Source: SCUN01 sp964355365 (GTDB lineage Bacteria; Acidobacteriota; Vicinamibacteria; Vicinamibacterales; SCN-69-37). Taken from it: a DNA stretch of 14,774 bases. The position numbers and the translations under genes are program-made. This document shows positions 12,397-14,774 of this stretch, one piece after another (the first letter of the stretch is position 1; each line of letters opens with the position of its first letter). Where the stretch lies: the NCBI GenBank assembly GCA_964355365.1, contig CAYHEX010000070.1, positions 1 through 14,774 of the forward strand, in the 5' to 3' direction. The notes beneath the pieces were generated by a model, which did no database searches, was not told where the DNA came from, and worked only from the letters and a program-made list of their open reading frames with translations.

Positions 12397-13623
12397 ATGA
12401 CTTCAACGCGACTTATTGCATCACTCACGATGGCCGTGCTGTTGGCGGCCGCCACACCGGCCTCAGCGCAGCTGCAGACGACAGCTGACGACGTTCGCAA
12501 GAACTCGCGCCTGCACATCGGCAGCCTGTATCTGACGCCGAGGTTTGAGTTGAAAGACATGGGCGTCGACACCAACGTCTTTTCGTCAGCAACGAACCCC
12601 CAGAGTGACTTCACGTTCACGCTGTCACCGGCGACGGAACTGGGCTTGCCGATGGCCCGACGGGCGCTTGTGACCGCCAAGGTTGGCATCGATGTCGTCT
12701 ATTACAAGAGCTTCGGTTCCGAGCGGTCGGTGAACCCGGATCTCCAGGTTCGAGCCGAGTACTACACGCCGCGGATCACGTTCTTCGCGCAGAACATATA
12801 TTTGTCGTCGCGTCAGCGGCCGAACTTCGAGATCGATCTGCGCTCGCGGCGAACGCTGAATGACGTCACCGCAGGTTTTGATGTCAAGTTCTCGCTGCGC
12901 TCTCAGGTCCGGTTTGCCGCTGATCGATCGGCCCAGCGCTATGCCGGCGACGCGGTGTTTCTCGGGAGCAGTCTCCAGGAGACACTTGATCGAAATACCG
13001 TGACGTATTCCGCCACGTTGCGGAGCCAGCGTACGCAGAAGACCGCCGTATTTCTCGAAGCCAGTGTCGCCCACGAGCGTTTTCTCTTTAACCGCCGCCG
13101 CAACGCGGACAAGGTCGGGTTCATGCCTGGCGTCGAGCTGGCGCCTCGGGCTCTGATCAATGGCAGGGGCAAGTTTGGGTTTCGCTGGTTTCGCCCGCTG
13201 GATACGACCATTGCCGGATTTACTGGCCTGGCGGCCGCTATCGACTTGGGCTACACCATGCTGGGCTCAACCCGTTTCGGCGTGCAGGTTGACCGCGACG
13301 TGGACTACTCCTACGACCGGGCTCAGTCCTACTATGTGAAGACCGGTGGCGGCGGCAGCATCCGGCGTCAGGTTCTTGGTGACGCCGACGTGATTGTGTC
13401 TGCGCAACGGCATCGCTACACGTATCGACAATCCGGGACGACGGGGACGACATCGCCCGAGGAACTGACGACCAATTACGCGTTTGATTTTGGGTACCGG
13501 TTGAACAACGGCAGCCGCGTGGGTTTTGCCGTCGCACATTGGCGGCGTGTGTCAGATCTGAGCGCGGCCCGCGGGTACGATGGCTGGCGCTATGGGGTGT
13601 CTTTTGTCTATGGCAAGAAGTAG
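12397..13623 (+). CDS. Outer-membrane beta-barrel protein of a polysaccharide locus (BBP2/EpsL-like)
   Basis: 408 aa. The signal peptide is MTSTRLIASLTMAVLLAAAT plus PASA, cleaved before Gln-Leu-Gln. Mature residues start with the segment LYLTPRFELKDMGVDTNVFS, typical of putative beta-barrel porin 2 proteins found next to exopolysaccharide genes. The rest alternates polar and hydrophobic/aromatic residues in short strands (VDVDYSYDRAQSYYVKTGGG-like) and ends in a barrel-closing C-terminus, GVSFVYGKK. It probably forms the outer-membrane channel for the exported polysaccharide. The ATG at 12397 is chosen because it opens the signal peptide; a TTG at 12388 would add three residues. It is the first gene of the operon; its 3' end overlaps the ribosome binding site of the next gene. 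Confidence 0.8.
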   Translation: MTSTRLIASLTMAVLLAAATPASAQLQTTADDVRKNSRLHIGSLYLTPRFELKDMGVDTNVFSSATNPQSDFTFTLSPATELGLPMARRALVTAKVGIDVVYYKSFGSERSVNPDLQVRAEYYTPRITFFAQNIYLSSRQRPNFEIDLRSRRTLNDVTAGFDVKFSLRSQVRFAADRSAQRYAGDAVFLGSSLQETLDRNTVTYSATLRSQRTQKTAVFLEASVAHERFLFNRRRNADKVGFMPGVELAPRALINGRGKFGFRWFRPLDTTIAGFTGLAAAIDLGYTMLGSTRFGVQVDRDVDYSYDRAQSYYVKTGGGGSIRRQVLGDADVIVSAQRHRYTYRQSGTTGTTSPEELTTNYAFDFGYRLNNGSRVGFAVAHWRRVSDLSAARGYDGWRYGVSFVYGKK

Positions 13624-13627
13624 GAGG
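13622..13627 (+). promoter_or_regulatory. Strong ribosome binding site that fixes the start of the export gene
   Basis: AGGAGG overlaps the TAG stop of the beta-barrel gene (13621-13623) and lies six bases before the GTG at 13634. This decides for GTG over upstream in-frame ATGs at 13580 and 13610, which are inside the preceding gene, and implies translational coupling. Confidence 0.8.
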
Positions 13628-13633
13628 ATCGCA

Positions 13634-14410
13634 GTGCGCGTATGGGTCTTTGCCGCTCTGTTGGCCGTGGCCTTCGGGATTCGGGCCGGCGCGCAGACGG
13701 CCGGCAATTATGTGATTGGCCCTCAGGACGTATTGATGATCACCGTCCTCGATGACCCGTCGCTCAGTGGCCGCTACGCGGTCGAAGCGGACGGCGACTT
13801 CACGTTTCCATTGATCGGCCGCATCAAGGCCGGTGGACTTAGCACGAAGGACTTTGAAGCGACGCTCAAGAAGCGGTTGTCACCTGATTTCTTCAAGAAC
13901 CCGCAGGTCACCGTGGCGGTTGAGCAGTACCGCAGCCAGCGCGTGTTTATCTCTGGCGAGGTCCGTAGTCCCGGGTCGATTCCACTGACGGGTGGCATGA
14001 CGCTCGCAGAAGCGATGGCTCGTGCGGGCTCCACGATGCCGAGTGCGTCTGGTGAAATCGCCATTGTGCGACAGAAGCACCCGGACCCGATTCAGGTGAC
14101 CGTCAAGGAGCTCGAGACGGGCAACGTCAAGCAGAACATTGAGTTGCAGGACGGCGACCAGATCTACGTTCGGCGCGCGGAGAGCGTGTACGTGTTCGGC
14201 GAGGTCAGGAACCCAGGTGCGTACTCGGTGCAAAAAGACACAACCGTGCTGCAGGCGTTGGCTCTGGCGGGCGGCGCTACGCCGAATGGTGCCCTGAGCC
14301 GAATCAAGATCGTGCGTATTGAAAACGGCAAGCGCGTGGAAGTGAAAGCCAAGCTCACTGATCTCGTTCGGCCGGGCGATACCATCGTCGTGCCAGAGAA
14401 GTATTTTTAG
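13634..14410 (+). CDS. Wza-like polysaccharide export protein with SLBB domains
   Basis: 258 aa, GTG start. The signal peptide is about residues 1-20 (VFAALLAVAFGIRAGA). Residues about 25-100 are the Poly_export domain: YVIGPQDVLMITVLDDPSLS, then VEADGDFTFPLIGRIKAGGL. There are two SLBB domains: RVFISGEVRSPGSIPLTGG from about 102, and SVYVFGEVRNPGAYSVQKD from about 183, the latter ending in RPGDTIVVPEKYF at the C-terminus. Family members form the ring that carries capsule or exopolysaccharide across the periplasm and outer membrane. Unlike E. coli Wza there is no lipobox cysteine and no C-terminal amphipathic helix. The protein therefore probably relies on the beta-barrel encoded upstream for outer-membrane passage. 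Confidence 0.9.
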   Translation: MRVWVFAALLAVAFGIRAGAQTAGNYVIGPQDVLMITVLDDPSLSGRYAVEADGDFTFPLIGRIKAGGLSTKDFEATLKKRLSPDFFKNPQVTVAVEQYRSQRVFISGEVRSPGSIPLTGGMTLAEAMARAGSTMPSASGEIAIVRQKHPDPIQVTVKELETGNVKQNIELQDGDQIYVRRAESVYVFGEVRNPGAYSVQKDTTVLQALALAGGATPNGALSRIKIVRIENGKRVEVKAKLTDLVRPGDTIVVPEKYF

Positions 14411-14422
14411 CCACAGGGACAC

Positions 14423-14774
14423 ATGACAGACCAACTCAATCTCGACCAGCCGAATACTCTTCCGTCCGAAGATGGCGATTCGACCCCCACTCCCGCCAAG
14501 CCCCGCGATCACACCCATCTCGCATCACCAACCCCTGGCGCTGGATCTCAGCGGGAAGTGCACGTGCTGGACTACGTCCGGGTTTTGTACAAACGGCGCT
14601 ACCTGGCCCTGACGGTCTTCACCTTGATTGTGGCGTGGGTCACCGTCTATACGTATTCCGTCACGCCGATCTTCGAGGCGCGGACGAAGCTGCTCATCGA
14701 GTCCGAGAACCCGAACGTGACGTCCTTCAAGGAAGTGCTCAACGAGCAGCAAGCCAAGGCCGACTACTACCAGA
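14423..14774 (+). CDS. Wzz-like chain-length determinant, N-terminal part (cut by window end)
   Basis: At least 117 aa, open to the last base. Residues 1-44 are a polar, Pro/Thr-rich cytoplasmic head. HVLDYVRVLYKRRYLAL leads into a TM helix (about 60-78, TVFTLIVAWVTVYTYS), then TPIFEARTKLLIESENPN, the characteristic start of the periplasmic Wzz domain. Such proteins set polysaccharide chain length and often carry a C-terminal tyrosine kinase domain; whether this one does cannot be seen. The start is 12 bp after the preceding stop, with AGGGAC five bases upstream. Confidence 0.85.
   Translation, partial: MTDQLNLDQPNTLPSEDGDSTPTPAKPRDHTHLASPTPGAGSQREVHVLDYVRVLYKRRYLALTVFTLIVAWVTVYTYSVTPIFEARTKLLIESENPNVTSFKEVLNEQQAKADYYQ

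Overview
The window is about 14.8 kb of GC-rich bacterial DNA. Its gene content points to an Acidobacteriota-like genome, perhaps a Vicinamibacteria-type lineage. The clues are an orphan MacB/FtsX double permease with no ATPase, a very large secreted DUF5117-type zinc protease, a YncE beta-propeller fused to a phosphoesterase, and several families of short degenerate repeats. The taxonomic placement is inference from gene families, not from a marker gene.

Layout. (1) 46-3479, plus strand: a repeat copy, then a secreted beta-propeller/phosphoesterase and, 9 bp downstream, a YgjP-like metallopeptidase. (2) 3511-4425: a small stand-alone S4 RNA-binding protein (minus) and a divergent CoA-pyrophosphatase-like Nudix hydrolase (plus), followed by an array of 7-bp repeats. 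(3) 4573-9840, minus strand: an ADOP-type permease and the secreted metalloprotease, separated by an inverted array of 8-bp repeats. (4) 9841-10196: a gene-free stretch holding three copies of a 'CTCCATGG/CTTCACG' repeat around a 136-bp cloverleaf-like inverted repeat. (5) 10197-11437: an ABA4-like membrane protein (minus) and a divergent lipoprotein-like EF-hand-loop protein whose signal peptide is written partly in the 8-bp repeat. (6) 11538-12125: a small secreted protein with a Cna-B/carboxypeptidase-regulatory-like domain and a textbook terminator. (7) 12208-14774, plus strand: a promoter candidate, a roughly 150-nt structured leader and the beginning of an exopolysaccharide export operon (outer-membrane beta-barrel, Wza-like SLBB export protein, Wzz-like chain-length protein cut by the window end).

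Functionally, most products are envelope or secreted proteins. The right end is a recognisable polysaccharide secretion locus: an outer-membrane barrel, a periplasmic/outer-membrane export protein and an inner-membrane chain-length regulator would form the export path. The left part is household or accessory and does not form an obvious pathway.

I found no clearly new enzymatic system, CRISPR array, RNA gene, or transposase. The unusual signal is the repeat landscape: at least six unrelated short-period repeat types in one window, several of them inside coding sequence. The most testable case is the 8-bp array inside the signal peptide of the gene at 10691, where a change of copy number would shift the reading frame.
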